This document shows positions 1-6,860 of a DNA stretch of 14,100 nucleotides, in pieces (positions within the stretch are counted from its first letter, which is position 1; every line of letters begins with the position of its first letter). The DNA is from Roseiflexaceae bacterium (lineage in GTDB: Bacteria; Chloroflexota; Chloroflexia; Chloroflexales; Roseiflexaceae). Made by a program: the position numbers and the translations under genes. The notes beneath the pieces were generated by a model. That model saw nothing but the letters and a program-made list of their open reading frames with translations, did no database searches and had not been told where the DNA came from. The DNA is taken from positions 1-14,100 of the forward strand of contig CANHPK010000011.1 in NCBI GenBank assembly GCA_947462525.1. Direction: 5' to 3'.

Positions 1-941
1 AAACCGACTGCTGTGTAGACTGGTGGCAATGCGTAACTGAGCGTTAACGTTGGTGAATACACCGCATAGCGGCGAATTGCAGCATCGCCATCGAGCGTGT
101 ACGGGACGCGCCAGTTGACAAAATCGACGATCGACTCTTGATACGACGTGGCTTCGCGGGGGCCGAGGGTACGCAAAGAAGTGTAGGTGCCGAGTACTTG
201 GCGGAGGGTATCTTCGGAGGGCGATTGTGATGCAATCGGACTCGTCGTCGCAGGCTCGATGAGCGCCACAAATGCGTCGAACCAACGCCCTTCTGCCCAT
301 GCAAATGCCATATCGTAGCGCGTCCGGCCTCTGGTGTTCCGTTCGATGCGGAGCATTTCTTCGGTAGATGTCGGGATTGGTTGCAGCAGATCCGTGTTCC
401 CCATCCCAATGAGGTAGTTGCGTGCAGCAAGCGGGTGAATAGCGAGTTGGGGGTGTTGCGCGATTATTTGCCGTGCATAGCCGTACATCGATTCGTCGAT
501 GGTCACGACGTCAGTGGCAATCGAATTGCTGAGGCGCAACTGCGCAACATCGTATTCAGTCCCGATCCACGCATCGACCGACTGACTGAGTTCCGCATCT
601 TGGGCGAGTGCATATGCACCATCAGCACTGTGGACATCGACATCCACGCGGATATTTGCACGCGTAGACGCTTCTTCGATGAAGCGCTTGAGCGATGCAT
701 CGCTATTGAGATCGGATTGAATGATGCGGATCCGCAACGGATTATCCTCAGACCCAGCGACACCCTGCGGTGTGCTCGTGGGCACGGGAACCACTGCAAT
801 TGGGGTTGGAACAGGAGTGTGCGTTTCGGTGCGCAACGATGTGACCGTTTGCGTGGGTTGCTCAACGCGTGCAAGTGGGGCAGTACAGGCTCCTACGAAC
901 AGACTACCGATACACAACCCGGCGAGGATTCGATTACGCAT
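1..941 (-). CDS. Lipoprotein, probable ABC-transporter solute-binding protein (3' end beyond window)
   Basis: An open frame of 313 codons runs from an ATG at 941 to the left edge without a stop, so the C-terminus is missing. The N-terminus is a lipoprotein signal: two Arg among the first four residues, a hydrophobic core, and a lipobox VGAC with Cys19 as the predicted lipidated residue. A Thr/Pro-rich linker (about residues 30-58) follows and would tether the folded domain to the membrane. The folded part has features of family 1 (MalE-like) sugar-binding proteins, including a late YTLDGDAAI segment like the usual region before the bound-ligand Trp/Gly motif. The family call is from recollection of the pattern and is moderate; the lipoprotein call is firm. 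The start lies 3 bases after the kinase stop, with a purine-rich GAGAG stretch upstream, so it is the distal gene of the minus-strand operon. It probably captures the substrate that the upstream enzymes process; permease genes would be expected just outside the window. Confidence 0.7.
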   Translation of the reverse strand, partial: MRNRILAGLCIGSLFVGACTAPLARVEQPTQTVTSLRTETHTPVPTPIAVVPVPTSTPQGVAGSEDNPLRIRIIQSDLNSDASLKRFIEEASTRANIRVDVDVHSADGAYALAQDAELSQSVDAWIGTEYDVAQLRLSNSIATDVVTIDESMYGYARQIIAQHPQLAIHPLAARNYLIGMGNTDLLQPIPTSTEEMLRIERNTRGRTRYDMAFAWAEGRWFDAFVALIEPATTSPIASQSPSEDTLRQVLGTYTSLRTLGPREATSYQESIVDFVNWRVPYTLDGDAAIRRYAVYSPTLTLSYALPPVYTAVG

Positions 942-944
942 CAA

Positions 945-1889
945 CTACCACTCTCTGCTCGTCAAGTCGGTCCTGCAGCCTACCGCATCCATCGCGAGCA
1001 ACACTGCACCGAGCACCGGCGGTCGTTGGAGCACGACAATGTGCGCCAATGGGAGCTGTGCCTGCACCAAAGATTGGATTGTTGCATGGAAGACTTTTGC
1101 CCCACCTGTGGCGACCCCACCTGCCAAAACCACATCAAACGGCAGTGACCGCAATGTAACAGCATGTGCCATGCCGATGATGTTTTGGGCGAGCACCGTT
1201 CCCGCTTCTGTCAGAATACGCTGCGCCTCGGCATCGCCTTGATCGGCACAGTGCATCACATGCGGTGCAAATGTCGCAATGTCCGAGATGCTATCACCAC
1301 GTGAAAACGCCTCAGCAAGTGCCGGAATCGATGGATACAGAGACCATTCGAGCAGTGCATTGGTCAGACTGGTTGATTGTCCTATCCCGTAGTGCGCACG
1401 GGCAGCTGCGCGGAACGCAGCACGTGTGAGCTGCTGAGCCCCGTCGAAATCGCCCCAGTCACTGCCTAACCCAAACGTCCGCGCCTGCCTCCCATCGACA
1501 CCCAATGCTGCAACGGTACTACCAGTCCCAGCGATGGCTGCAACTCCATAGGGCCGCGTGCTCCCTGCGCGAAGAGCCAAAAAGGCGTCATTAACGAGCG
1601 TGTGCGTGGTGTTCGGCATGAACTGTTCGATGCCAGGTCGCAACCGCACCTCATCCGACGGCCAATCGAGCCCCGCCAGCCCCCAGCCGACAGAACGGAT
1701 AGCAGTGATGGGAACAGCGGCAGTGCGACACAGGTCAGTCACGATGCGCTCGTACAGGGCGAGCGCATCGTTGACTCCTATTGACTCCCAGTTGCCTGTG
1801 CCATAACGGCCTTCAGCGAGCTGTTCGCCACTCGCACTGTACAGTGCTGCCTGGGTTTTGGTGCCACCAGCGTCTACACCGAGGAACAT
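945..1889 (-). CDS. BadF/BadG/BcrA/BcrD-family ATPase, N-acetylglucosamine-kinase-like
   Basis: This 314-residue protein has the actin/hexokinase-fold layout of the BadF/BadG family, which includes N-acetylglucosamine kinase and the clostridial MurNAc/GlcNAc kinase MurK. Visible motifs are the phosphate-1 loop DAGGTKT (residues 6-12), GWGLAGLD (68-75), VND with Asp101 as candidate catalytic base, the phosphate-2 loop AGTGS (120-124) and an adenosine-type LAGGVATGG loop near residue 256. Length fits the single-domain sugar kinases and not the larger benzoyl-CoA-reductase activators, and no Cys pair for a 4Fe-4S cluster is seen. It would phosphorylate an amino sugar in the cytoplasm using ATP. 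The start is 6 bases after the dehydrogenase stop, and the stop is 3 bases before the solute-binding lipoprotein start. Its place between transport and hydrolytic genes supports sugar catabolism. The exact sugar cannot be read from the sequence. Confidence 0.85.
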   Translation of the reverse strand: MFLGVDAGGTKTQAALYSASGEQLAEGRYGTGNWESIGVNDALALYERIVTDLCRTAAVPITAIRSVGWGLAGLDWPSDEVRLRPGIEQFMPNTTHTLVNDAFLALRAGSTRPYGVAAIAGTGSTVAALGVDGRQARTFGLGSDWGDFDGAQQLTRAAFRAAARAHYGIGQSTSLTNALLEWSLYPSIPALAEAFSRGDSISDIATFAPHVMHCADQGDAEAQRILTEAGTVLAQNIIGMAHAVTLRSLPFDVVLAGGVATGGAKVFHATIQSLVQAQLPLAHIVVLQRPPVLGAVLLAMDAVGCRTDLTSREW

Positions 1890-1895
1890 GCGTCG

Positions 1896-2852
1896 TTAGT
1901 ACCCCTCGTCGTAATTGACGACGTTATGCAACGGTTGGCCAGCCCGAAATCGCTCGAGGTTGTCGAGGAAGAGTCCCATCATCCGCTTGCGTCCATTGGG
2001 CGAAGAAGATGTCACATGTGGTGTGATCCAGATATTTGGCGCATCCCAGAGTGGGTGATCGATGGGCAGCGGCTCTTCTGGCGCAACATCGAGGCCGGCA
2101 CCCGCGAGGCGACCACTGCTGAGTGCGTCGATGAGTGCAGGGGTGTCAATTGCGTCGCCACGACCGACATTGATGAGATATGCCTTGGGCTTCAGCAGTG
2201 CCAACGCAGCAGCATCCACCATGCCGCGGGTACGTTCGGTCGATGGCGTGGCGATGACAAGCACATCGGCTTCGGGTAACAGGCTTTTCCAATCATCGTC
2301 ACCGACCACGTGATCGACATACGGCGTCGGTTGCGGCGTGCGCCGGCTACCAATCACACGCATCCCAAATGCTTGAGCACGTTTGGCGGTTTCTTGGCCG
2401 ATGCCACCGAGGCCGAGGATTGCCATTGTTTTGCCGTCGAGTTCGTCGAGCCTGGACTGTTCGACCTCGTACCACGCGTCGCGCGGGTAATGATGTAACG
2501 CGAAGGCTTTTTTGGCATGCGACAGCAAATACAACATCACCCATTCGGCAATGGGGATGCCATGCACACCCGCTGCGTTGGTCAGTACGATGTTGCGTTG
2601 GCGCATGAACGCAAGATCCATGTGCTCTATGCCGGCACTGGGCGTGTAGACCCAACGGACCAATGGGGCAGCCTCTAATGTCCTGCGGAACTCGTCCATT
2701 TCGTTCCACCAGCGCACATAGACAACGGCGTCGTGGACGTCCCCGTTGGGCACTCCCGCATCGTTGGTCGTCACCGGCACGACATCAGGATAGCGTTCAG
2801 CGAGTTTCGGGATCAGGTAGTTCGAGAGTGCTTCTGGAATAATGACTTTCAT
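1896..2852 (-). CDS. D-isomer-specific 2-hydroxyacid dehydrogenase
   Basis: The 318-residue product is a full-length member of the D-2-hydroxyacid dehydrogenase family (reversible NAD(P)H-dependent reduction of 2-ketoacids). The cofactor domain has GLGGIG (residues 147-152). The catalytic triad is Arg231 in NVGRGD, Glu260 in PEEP and His279 in TPHV. After the second beta strand the sequence is GSRRT (168-172), with Arg where NAD-dependent enzymes carry Asp, so NADP(H) preference is inferred. The frame is open up to 2903, but the ATG at 2852 is chosen because it gives the normal family N-terminus, is preceded by AGGAG four bases away, and overlaps the previous stop as ATGA. Substrate is unknown: glyoxylate, hydroxypyruvate or a D-lactate-like acid are all possible. 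Context in a hydrolase/kinase operon suggests it handles an acid released from the imported compound. Confidence 0.9.
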   Translation of the reverse strand: MKVIIPEALSNYLIPKLAERYPDVVPVTTNDAGVPNGDVHDAVVYVRWWNEMDEFRRTLEAAPLVRWVYTPSAGIEHMDLAFMRQRNIVLTNAAGVHGIPIAEWVMLYLLSHAKKAFALHHYPRDAWYEVEQSRLDELDGKTMAILGLGGIGQETAKRAQAFGMRVIGSRRTPQPTPYVDHVVGDDDWKSLLPEADVLVIATPSTERTRGMVDAAALALLKPKAYLINVGRGDAIDTPALIDALSSGRLAGAGLDVAPEEPLPIDHPLWDAPNIWITPHVTSSSPNGRKRMMGLFLDNLERFRAGQPLHNVVNYDEGY

Positions 2853-3574
2853 GCAGCTCCTGTTAAATAGGGTACGCCGATGACGGCTGGAATGACAGAA
2901 CAAGAAACACCACGCACAGCGATTGCATCGGCGAGCTGTGCAGGAGTACCTGTCAAATCAGGGAATGTTTCAAAATGAATAGGTAACACATGCGCCGAAC
3001 GAAGGAGGTGTAGTGCATACGCTGCTTCGTACGGTCCCATGGTATAGCGGTCACCGATTGGCAGAATTGCGATATCTGGTGCATATAAATCAGCAAGTAT
3101 CGCCATATCAGCCATGACTGTGGTGTCGCCTGCTGCGTAGACAGTGACATCGTTGTCCACACGCAAAATATACCCGACTTCGGTCCCCAACACGCGGCGA
3201 CCCGCTGCGGTGGGCCAGTTACTACTATGCTGCGCAGTTGTCATCGTTATTCGTGTGTCATCAATACGAATGGTGCCACCTTTGTTCATTCCTTCAATCG
3301 AATCAGGTGGTACATCTTGATAACTGAGCCACTCTGTCACGTCGTATTGACAGACAATGCGCGCGCCTGTGTCACGATACAGAGGGGCCACATCGAGAGA
3401 ATGATCGATGTGGCCATGTGTGAGCAGGATGACATCAATACCGAGTGTTCGGATTTTGCTGTGCCATTCCGTCGGGCACACAGGATTGTTATCGACATAC
3501 GCATCTACCAAAATACGCGTCCCGCCGGTAGTGACCAAATACACGGTCGCGTGGCCAAGCCATGTAATCTGCAT
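2849..3574 (-). CDS. UPF0173/UlaG-like metal-dependent hydrolase (metallo-beta-lactamase fold)
   Basis: The 241-residue protein begins with the hallmark start of this family, ITWLGHAT, and has the metallo-beta-lactamase zinc motif THGHIDH (His53, His55, Asp57, His58). Further ligand candidates are the His in TAQHS, the Asp in AAGDT and the His in PIHFE. Length is close to the usual 225-240 residues of UPF0173. The relative UlaG hydrolyses L-ascorbate-6-phosphate lactone; most UPF0173 members have no known substrate, so a lactone or phosphoester hydrolase role is only a family-level guess. It starts 8 bases after the amidase stop, with a GGAGATAAGAG purine run within that gene's end acting as ribosome binding site, and its TGA overlaps the dehydrogenase ATG by four bases (ATGA). 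It is a cytoplasmic enzyme: no signal peptide is seen. Confidence 0.88.
   Translation of the reverse strand: MQITWLGHATVYLVTTGGTRILVDAYVDNNPVCPTEWHSKIRTLGIDVILLTHGHIDHSLDVAPLYRDTGARIVCQYDVTEWLSYQDVPPDSIEGMNKGGTIRIDDTRITMTTAQHSSNWPTAAGRRVLGTEVGYILRVDNDVTVYAAGDTTVMADMAILADLYAPDIAILPIGDRYTMGPYEAAYALHLLRSAHVLPIHFETFPDLTGTPAQLADAIAVRGVSCSVIPAVIGVPYLTGAA
2857..2861 (-). promoter_or_regulatory. Ribosome binding site deciding the dehydrogenase start
   Basis: AGGAG on the minus strand lies four bases before the ATG at 2852, inside the 3' end of the preceding hydrolase gene. No comparable site precedes the more upstream in-frame ATG at 2903, so this site sets the start. Confidence 0.7.
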
Positions 3575-3582
3575 CTGTACTC

Positions 3583-4986
3583 TTATCTCCGTGCTAGTGT
3601 GGGAACAAACTGATTCATGTCTATTGTCGATTCGACTGCCGCAGACATACGAAGTAATTGCACATCGTCACGATACCGACCGACCAGCTGTAATCCAACG
3701 GGCAAACCGTTGGCAAAACCGCAGGGCAGCGAGATTGCCGGGTGGAGTGTCGTTGTAATGTAATAGCAGGAACGCATCCAATCGATATATGTCGCCTGAT
3801 CGACGTCATTGATACGCGTCACATATGGCTGTGTTACATCAAAAGGGAGTACCTGCGTAACTGGTCCCACGACCATGTCATAGTCGCGCATGAACGCCGT
3901 CATACGGCTAAATGCGGCACTCTGCAAGCGATTCGCACGGGCGATTTGTGGGCCGGTGAGTGCACGCCCTGCATTGATATTCCAGCGCACCGTGTCTTTG
4001 AGTTGATCAGGATGCGAATCGAGGAGTTCTCCCAAACCCGTCTCGAACCCAAGTGCACGCAAGGTCTGGAATGCCTCGTCGACACCAGAGAAATCAGGAG
4101 TTGCATCGACGACAACAGCACCCAAATCGACGAAGCGCTGTCGTTGTGCAGCGATAACCTGAGCCAACGCATCTTCGACGGCCAGTCCACCCCATGTCGG
4201 CGCCCACGCGATACGCTTCCCTTTGAGTGAAATCGGATCAAACGCGAGCAATGCTTGGGTATCGATCGGTGCGGTCAACGTCGCAGACTTTGCCGGTCCA
4301 GCCAATGCAGACAGCAGCAAAGCGACATCACAGACAGACCGGGCCATCGGTCCATCGACAGCCAATGGCGACCACGAATCGGTCGCGGGCACAACACCAG
4401 GTGAAGGACGAAATCCCACCACACCGCAAAATGCGGCTGGGTTTCGTAGTGAACCACCCATATCACTGCCATCGGCAATAGGGACCATCCGACTTGCCAA
4501 TGCAGCGGCAGCACCACCGGAGCTCCCGCCGGCTGTTTTGGTCGGATTGTGCGGATTGCGTGTCGCGCCAAAAACCGGATTGAAGGTCTGTGAACCAGCC
4601 CCAAATTCCGGAGTGTTGCTTTTGCCGAGCGTGACTGCCCCTGCCTGTTTGATGCGCGACACAATGAGCGAATCGGTCAGACCGATGGCATCGGCAAAAA
4701 TAGGCGATCCACGGGTAAAGCGCATTCCTGCGACTTCCGTCAAATCTTTGTGCACGACTGGCAATCCTGCCAGAACACCCATATCGACGCCATGTGCGAC
4801 CATCGCATCGAGGTGACCTGCAGTCGCCAATGCACCTTCGGGGTCCAACGTGATGATTGCATTGACCTGTGGGTTCGTATGGTCAATTTGCTGCAAATGT
4901 GCGTGCAACAACTCGACTGCGCTGATTTTTTTGGTCGTCAGCGCGGTGCGTTGGGTACGGGCTGATTCAAAAACGATGTCATTCAT
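3583..4986 (-). CDS. Amidase-signature family amidohydrolase
   Basis: The 467-residue product is a complete amidase-signature enzyme, hydrolysing a carboxamide to acid and amine. The Ser-cisSer-Lys triad is intact: Lys80 in VVHKDL, cis-Ser155 in GGSSGG and nucleophile Ser179 in GSDMGGS, with the 24-residue Ser-Ser spacing seen in malonamidase and FAAH. The KSNTPEFG and CGVVGFRPSPG blocks are also typical. No GatB or GatC gene is beside it and the C-terminus has the ordinary SLPCG...GLQLVG ending, so it is more likely a catabolic amidase than the GatA subunit of tRNA amidotransferase. Its ATG shares one base with the TAA of the upstream peptidase (TAATG), showing translational coupling. No signal peptide is visible, so action is cytoplasmic. 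The particular amide is not readable from the sequence. Confidence 0.92.
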   Translation of the reverse strand: MNDIVFESARTQRTALTTKKISAVELLHAHLQQIDHTNPQVNAIITLDPEGALATAGHLDAMVAHGVDMGVLAGLPVVHKDLTEVAGMRFTRGSPIFADAIGLTDSLIVSRIKQAGAVTLGKSNTPEFGAGSQTFNPVFGATRNPHNPTKTAGGSSGGAAAALASRMVPIADGSDMGGSLRNPAAFCGVVGFRPSPGVVPATDSWSPLAVDGPMARSVCDVALLLSALAGPAKSATLTAPIDTQALLAFDPISLKGKRIAWAPTWGGLAVEDALAQVIAAQRQRFVDLGAVVVDATPDFSGVDEAFQTLRALGFETGLGELLDSHPDQLKDTVRWNINAGRALTGPQIARANRLQSAAFSRMTAFMRDYDMVVGPVTQVLPFDVTQPYVTRINDVDQATYIDWMRSCYYITTTLHPAISLPCGFANGLPVGLQLVGRYRDDVQLLRMSAAVESTIDMNQFVPTLARR

Positions 4987-6206
4987 TACACATCACCGGT
5001 ATAGCGCTGTGCCTGTGCAAATTCCGTTTTGATGGCTGCGCGCGCTTCGTCGTCATAGAGAAAATCGATGGCAGTCAATGCCATAGAAACCGCACCATCG
5101 ACAATTGCCTTGTGGCCTTTGGCGGTAATGGTGGCGTCGGCGACTGCAGTCGAGTGCCAACTAGCCTCGGTCCCGCAGATTTCGAGGTAGGCACAAATCG
5201 AAGGAACGTGATGGCTGACATTGCCGAGGTCTGTCGAACCCGATCCGGTTTTCGCCGGGGCGGCAGACAAGTTACGGCCGATGTGTTCGAGGTTATTGGC
5301 AAAGAGTTGGCCGAGTGCACGGTTGGGTACCATGTTCAGGTAGGCCGGCATGTACTCCTCCCACTCGAGCGTACAACCTGTCGCAAGTGCACCGGCTTGT
5401 GCGCAGGCGATGACACGGCGAAAGAGGTCCTCTGCGTATGCAATGTCGGCAGCGCGGATACGAAAACGCGCTTTGGTCAGATTGGGAATGACATTCGGTG
5501 CGGTACCACCGTGTGTAATGATGCCGTGGATACGCGCATCATCACGAATCTGCTGACGGAGTAACCCGACACTCGAAAAGGTCACGATGAGCGCGTCGAG
5601 TGCATTGATGCCGTCTTGTGGATTGGCAGCGGCGTGGGCCGATTTGCCATGAAACGTGAGTTCCAATCCCTTTGCGACCAATGAAGAGTCGTAATCGAGC
5701 CGATCGTAGGTCATCGGATGAATCATGATGGTCGCATCGAGGCCATCGAGATACCCGTCACGAATCATGTGAATCTTGCCACCGGCGTTGGGGACTGCGG
5801 ACTCCTCGGCGGGCGTACCCAGTAGCACGACAGACCCTGGCAAACGATCCCCGATGCGGGCTAAACCCATTGCAGCACCGAGTGCTGCGGTAGCGATGAT
5901 ATTATGTCCACAGCCTTGGCCGACTTCGGGGAGTGCATCGTATTCGGCGATGATACCGATTTTGGGGCCGGGCTTCTGACCAGGCAGTGCTGCAACAAAC
6001 GCAGTCTCCATGCCAGCGATGTTTTTGGTGACCGTTGCGCCGTATTCGGTAATAACATCGACGATTTTGGCCGATGCCTGGTATTCTTGACGGCCGAGTT
6101 CGGGGTTGTGATACATCCAATCACTCAAACCTATGAGGGTCGGCACTGCCGCTTCGATTTCGGCCCGGACCAGTGCTTTGAGCACGTCACGTGTATCAGC
6201 GGTCAT
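4986..6206 (-). CDS. M20 family metallopeptidase, PM20D2/amidohydrolase type
   Basis: The 406-residue protein has the M20D arrangement: a catalytic domain interrupted by a small dimerisation domain. Metal ligand candidates are Cys99 and His101 in GCGHN, Glu134/Glu135 in GTPAEES, His163 in MIHP, and a C-terminal His in SWHST. The dimerisation domain starts near FHGKSAHAA (about residue 182), followed by INALDA and RIHGIITHGG. The late GSGSTDLGNVS block resembles PM20D2-type dipeptidases and AbgB/amidohydrolases more than succinyl-diaminopimelate desuccinylase. It probably cleaves a dipeptide or N-acyl amino acid in the cytoplasm. The ATG at 6206 is preceded by AAGGAAGGGAA and overlaps the end of the RuvC-like gene by 11 bases. 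The following amidase shares one base with its stop. Substrate is unknown. Confidence 0.9.
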   Translation of the reverse strand: MTADTRDVLKALVRAEIEAAVPTLIGLSDWMYHNPELGRQEYQASAKIVDVITEYGATVTKNIAGMETAFVAALPGQKPGPKIGIIAEYDALPEVGQGCGHNIIATAALGAAMGLARIGDRLPGSVVLLGTPAEESAVPNAGGKIHMIRDGYLDGLDATIMIHPMTYDRLDYDSSLVAKGLELTFHGKSAHAAANPQDGINALDALIVTFSSVGLLRQQIRDDARIHGIITHGGTAPNVIPNLTKARFRIRAADIAYAEDLFRRVIACAQAGALATGCTLEWEEYMPAYLNMVPNRALGQLFANNLEHIGRNLSAAPAKTGSGSTDLGNVSHHVPSICAYLEICGTEASWHSTAVADATITAKGHKAIVDGAVSMALTAIDFLYDDEARAAIKTEFAQAQRYTGDV

Positions 6207-6684
6207 TGGGTTCCCTTCCTTCGTTCAGTGCAGGAAAAAGTTCAGACATGCGTTCCAATGCCCATTCGCCTACCATGATTGCTTCGGCGGTATCATCGCG
6301 GAGCGCTTTGGTGCGTTTGGTGGCATGGTCGTTTATCTGCTGGCGCGCTGTCGTGATTGCAGCCTTTTTGGCGATATACCCACGGCGTTGATCACGGGGC
6401 AAGAGAGCGTCAGCACGCCATTGTTCGGCAGTGATGAGCTGGATGGGGATGGCACGGTGGCGTGCTGGTTTGACCCACACGTCTGCAATCGCTCCACCAC
6501 CTTCGAGGATGATGGCACGAACAGATGATTCATCCGCCAAAAAAGACGCAGCTGCACGGCGCAACCGCACCAGGTTGCCGTAATTGTGCGAACGGTAGCG
6601 CAACAGCTGGTGGGACTCGAGGCAAAAGAACGCAAAGCCGCAGGTAATCCCGGCATCGATTGCGAGGAGCGTATTGGCGGTCAC
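6196..6684 (-). CDS. RuvC-like RNase H-fold nuclease, function unknown
   Basis: From the GTG at 6684 the product is 162 residues. It has the acidic layout of RuvC-type resolvases: Asp10 in LLAIDAG at the end of the first strand, Glu61 in AIILEGG, and Asp131 plus Glu134 in DDTAEA on the last helix. The last two are three residues apart, as in E. coli RuvC. Outside these positions it does not look like canonical chromosomal RuvC. The middle part, with a Trp (ITAEQW) and a basic RRGYIAKKA stretch, is more like phage-type RuvC-like proteins. The GTG start is preferred because AGGTGG stands five bases upstream; a TTG at 6699 has no such site. It is first in the minus-strand operon, diverges from nusA and overlaps the peptidase by 11 bases. 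Whether it cuts Holliday junctions or has another nucleic-acid role cannot be told. Confidence 0.72.
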   Translation of the reverse strand: MTANTLLAIDAGITCGFAFFCLESHQLLRYRSHNYGNLVRLRRAAASFLADESSVRAIILEGGGAIADVWVKPARHRAIPIQLITAEQWRADALLPRDQRRGYIAKKAAITTARQQINDHATKRTKALRDDTAEAIMVGEWALERMSELFPALNEGREPNDR

Positions 6685-6689
6685 TCCGT

Positions 6690-6695
6690 CCACCT
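6690..6695 (-). promoter_or_regulatory. Ribosome binding site deciding the RuvC-like gene start
   Basis: AGGTGG on the minus strand ends five bases before the GTG at 6684. The upstream TTG at 6699 would lie 5' of this site and lacks a Shine-Dalgarno match of its own, so the GTG is the better start. Confidence 0.6.
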
Positions 6696-6734
6696 GCAAT
6701 TCTTACGTAGGGATTACATTTGTCCCGTTGAATA

Positions 6735-6749
6735 TGCTATACTATACCA
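6735..6749. promoter_or_regulatory. Overlapping divergent extended -10 promoters (nusA operon and minus-strand operon)
   Basis: The 15 bases TGCTATACTATACCA form a near-perfect inverted repeat. On the plus strand they read TGC-TATACT, an extended -10 element, and on the minus strand TGG-TATAGT, also an extended -10 element. The two hexamers overlap by three bases. Predicted starts are near 6750-6751 on plus and near 6733-6734 on minus, 110 and about 50 bases before nusA and the RuvC-like gene. No convincing -35 hexamer is seen at 17 bases on either side, which extended -10 promoters can tolerate. This is a sequence prediction without transcript data. Confidence 0.55.
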
Positions 6750-6750
6750 G

Positions 6751-6792
6751 ATGTCACGGCGTACCCGTGCCATGTTGTGCGTCCACCGATAG
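6751..6792 (+). other. Possible 13-codon leader ORF in the nusA leader
   Basis: An ATG at 6751 lies at or next to the predicted plus-strand transcript start, so it could be translated without a leader. It encodes 13 residues, four of them Arg (codons CGG, CGT, CGT, CGA), and ends with TAG at 6790, twelve bases before a terminator-like hairpin. No ribosome binding site is possible if the predicted start is right. Chance occurrence is quite possible; the arrangement is noted because it resembles attenuation leaders. Confidence 0.22.
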
Positions 6793-6803
6793 GTTTTTTA
6801 CGC

Positions 6804-6833
6804 AGAAGTGGGTATTCCCCGCTTTTCTTTTTT
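6804..6833 (+). terminator. Terminator-like hairpin in the nusA leader (candidate attenuator)
   Basis: Bases 6804-6812 (AGAAGTGGG) can pair with 6818-6826 (CCCGCTTTT) around a five-base loop, giving a nine-pair stem with two G-U pairs. It is followed directly by CTTTTTTC. That is the form of an intrinsic terminator on the plus strand; the minus strand has no matching T-run. No gene lies upstream on this strand, so it would act between the promoter and nusA, which begins 27 bases later. NusA itself stimulates pausing and hairpin-dependent termination, so feedback control is a reasonable inference. Confidence 0.5.
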
Positions 6834-6860
6834 CTCTCACGTTAACGAGGGTGAAGCAGG

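Noticed and set aside
381..1148. A 255-codon open frame on the plus strand
   Set aside because: It is opposite the solute-binding lipoprotein and the kinase, both of which have convincing motifs, and its translation has no family features.
2853..2903. Upstream in-frame start of the dehydrogenase at 2903
   Set aside because: It would add 17 residues without family similarity and overlap the UPF0173 gene; AGGAG directly before the ATG at 2852 decides for the shorter form.
6711..6720. A -35 element for the plus-strand promoter
   Set aside because: The sequence at 17-18 bases from TATACT (TACATT or TTACAT) matches TTGACA poorly, so no -35 is claimed.
6804..6833. The leader hairpin read as a terminator for the minus-strand direction
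   Set aside because: The minus strand has an A-run before and no T-run right after the stem, and no minus-strand gene ends there.
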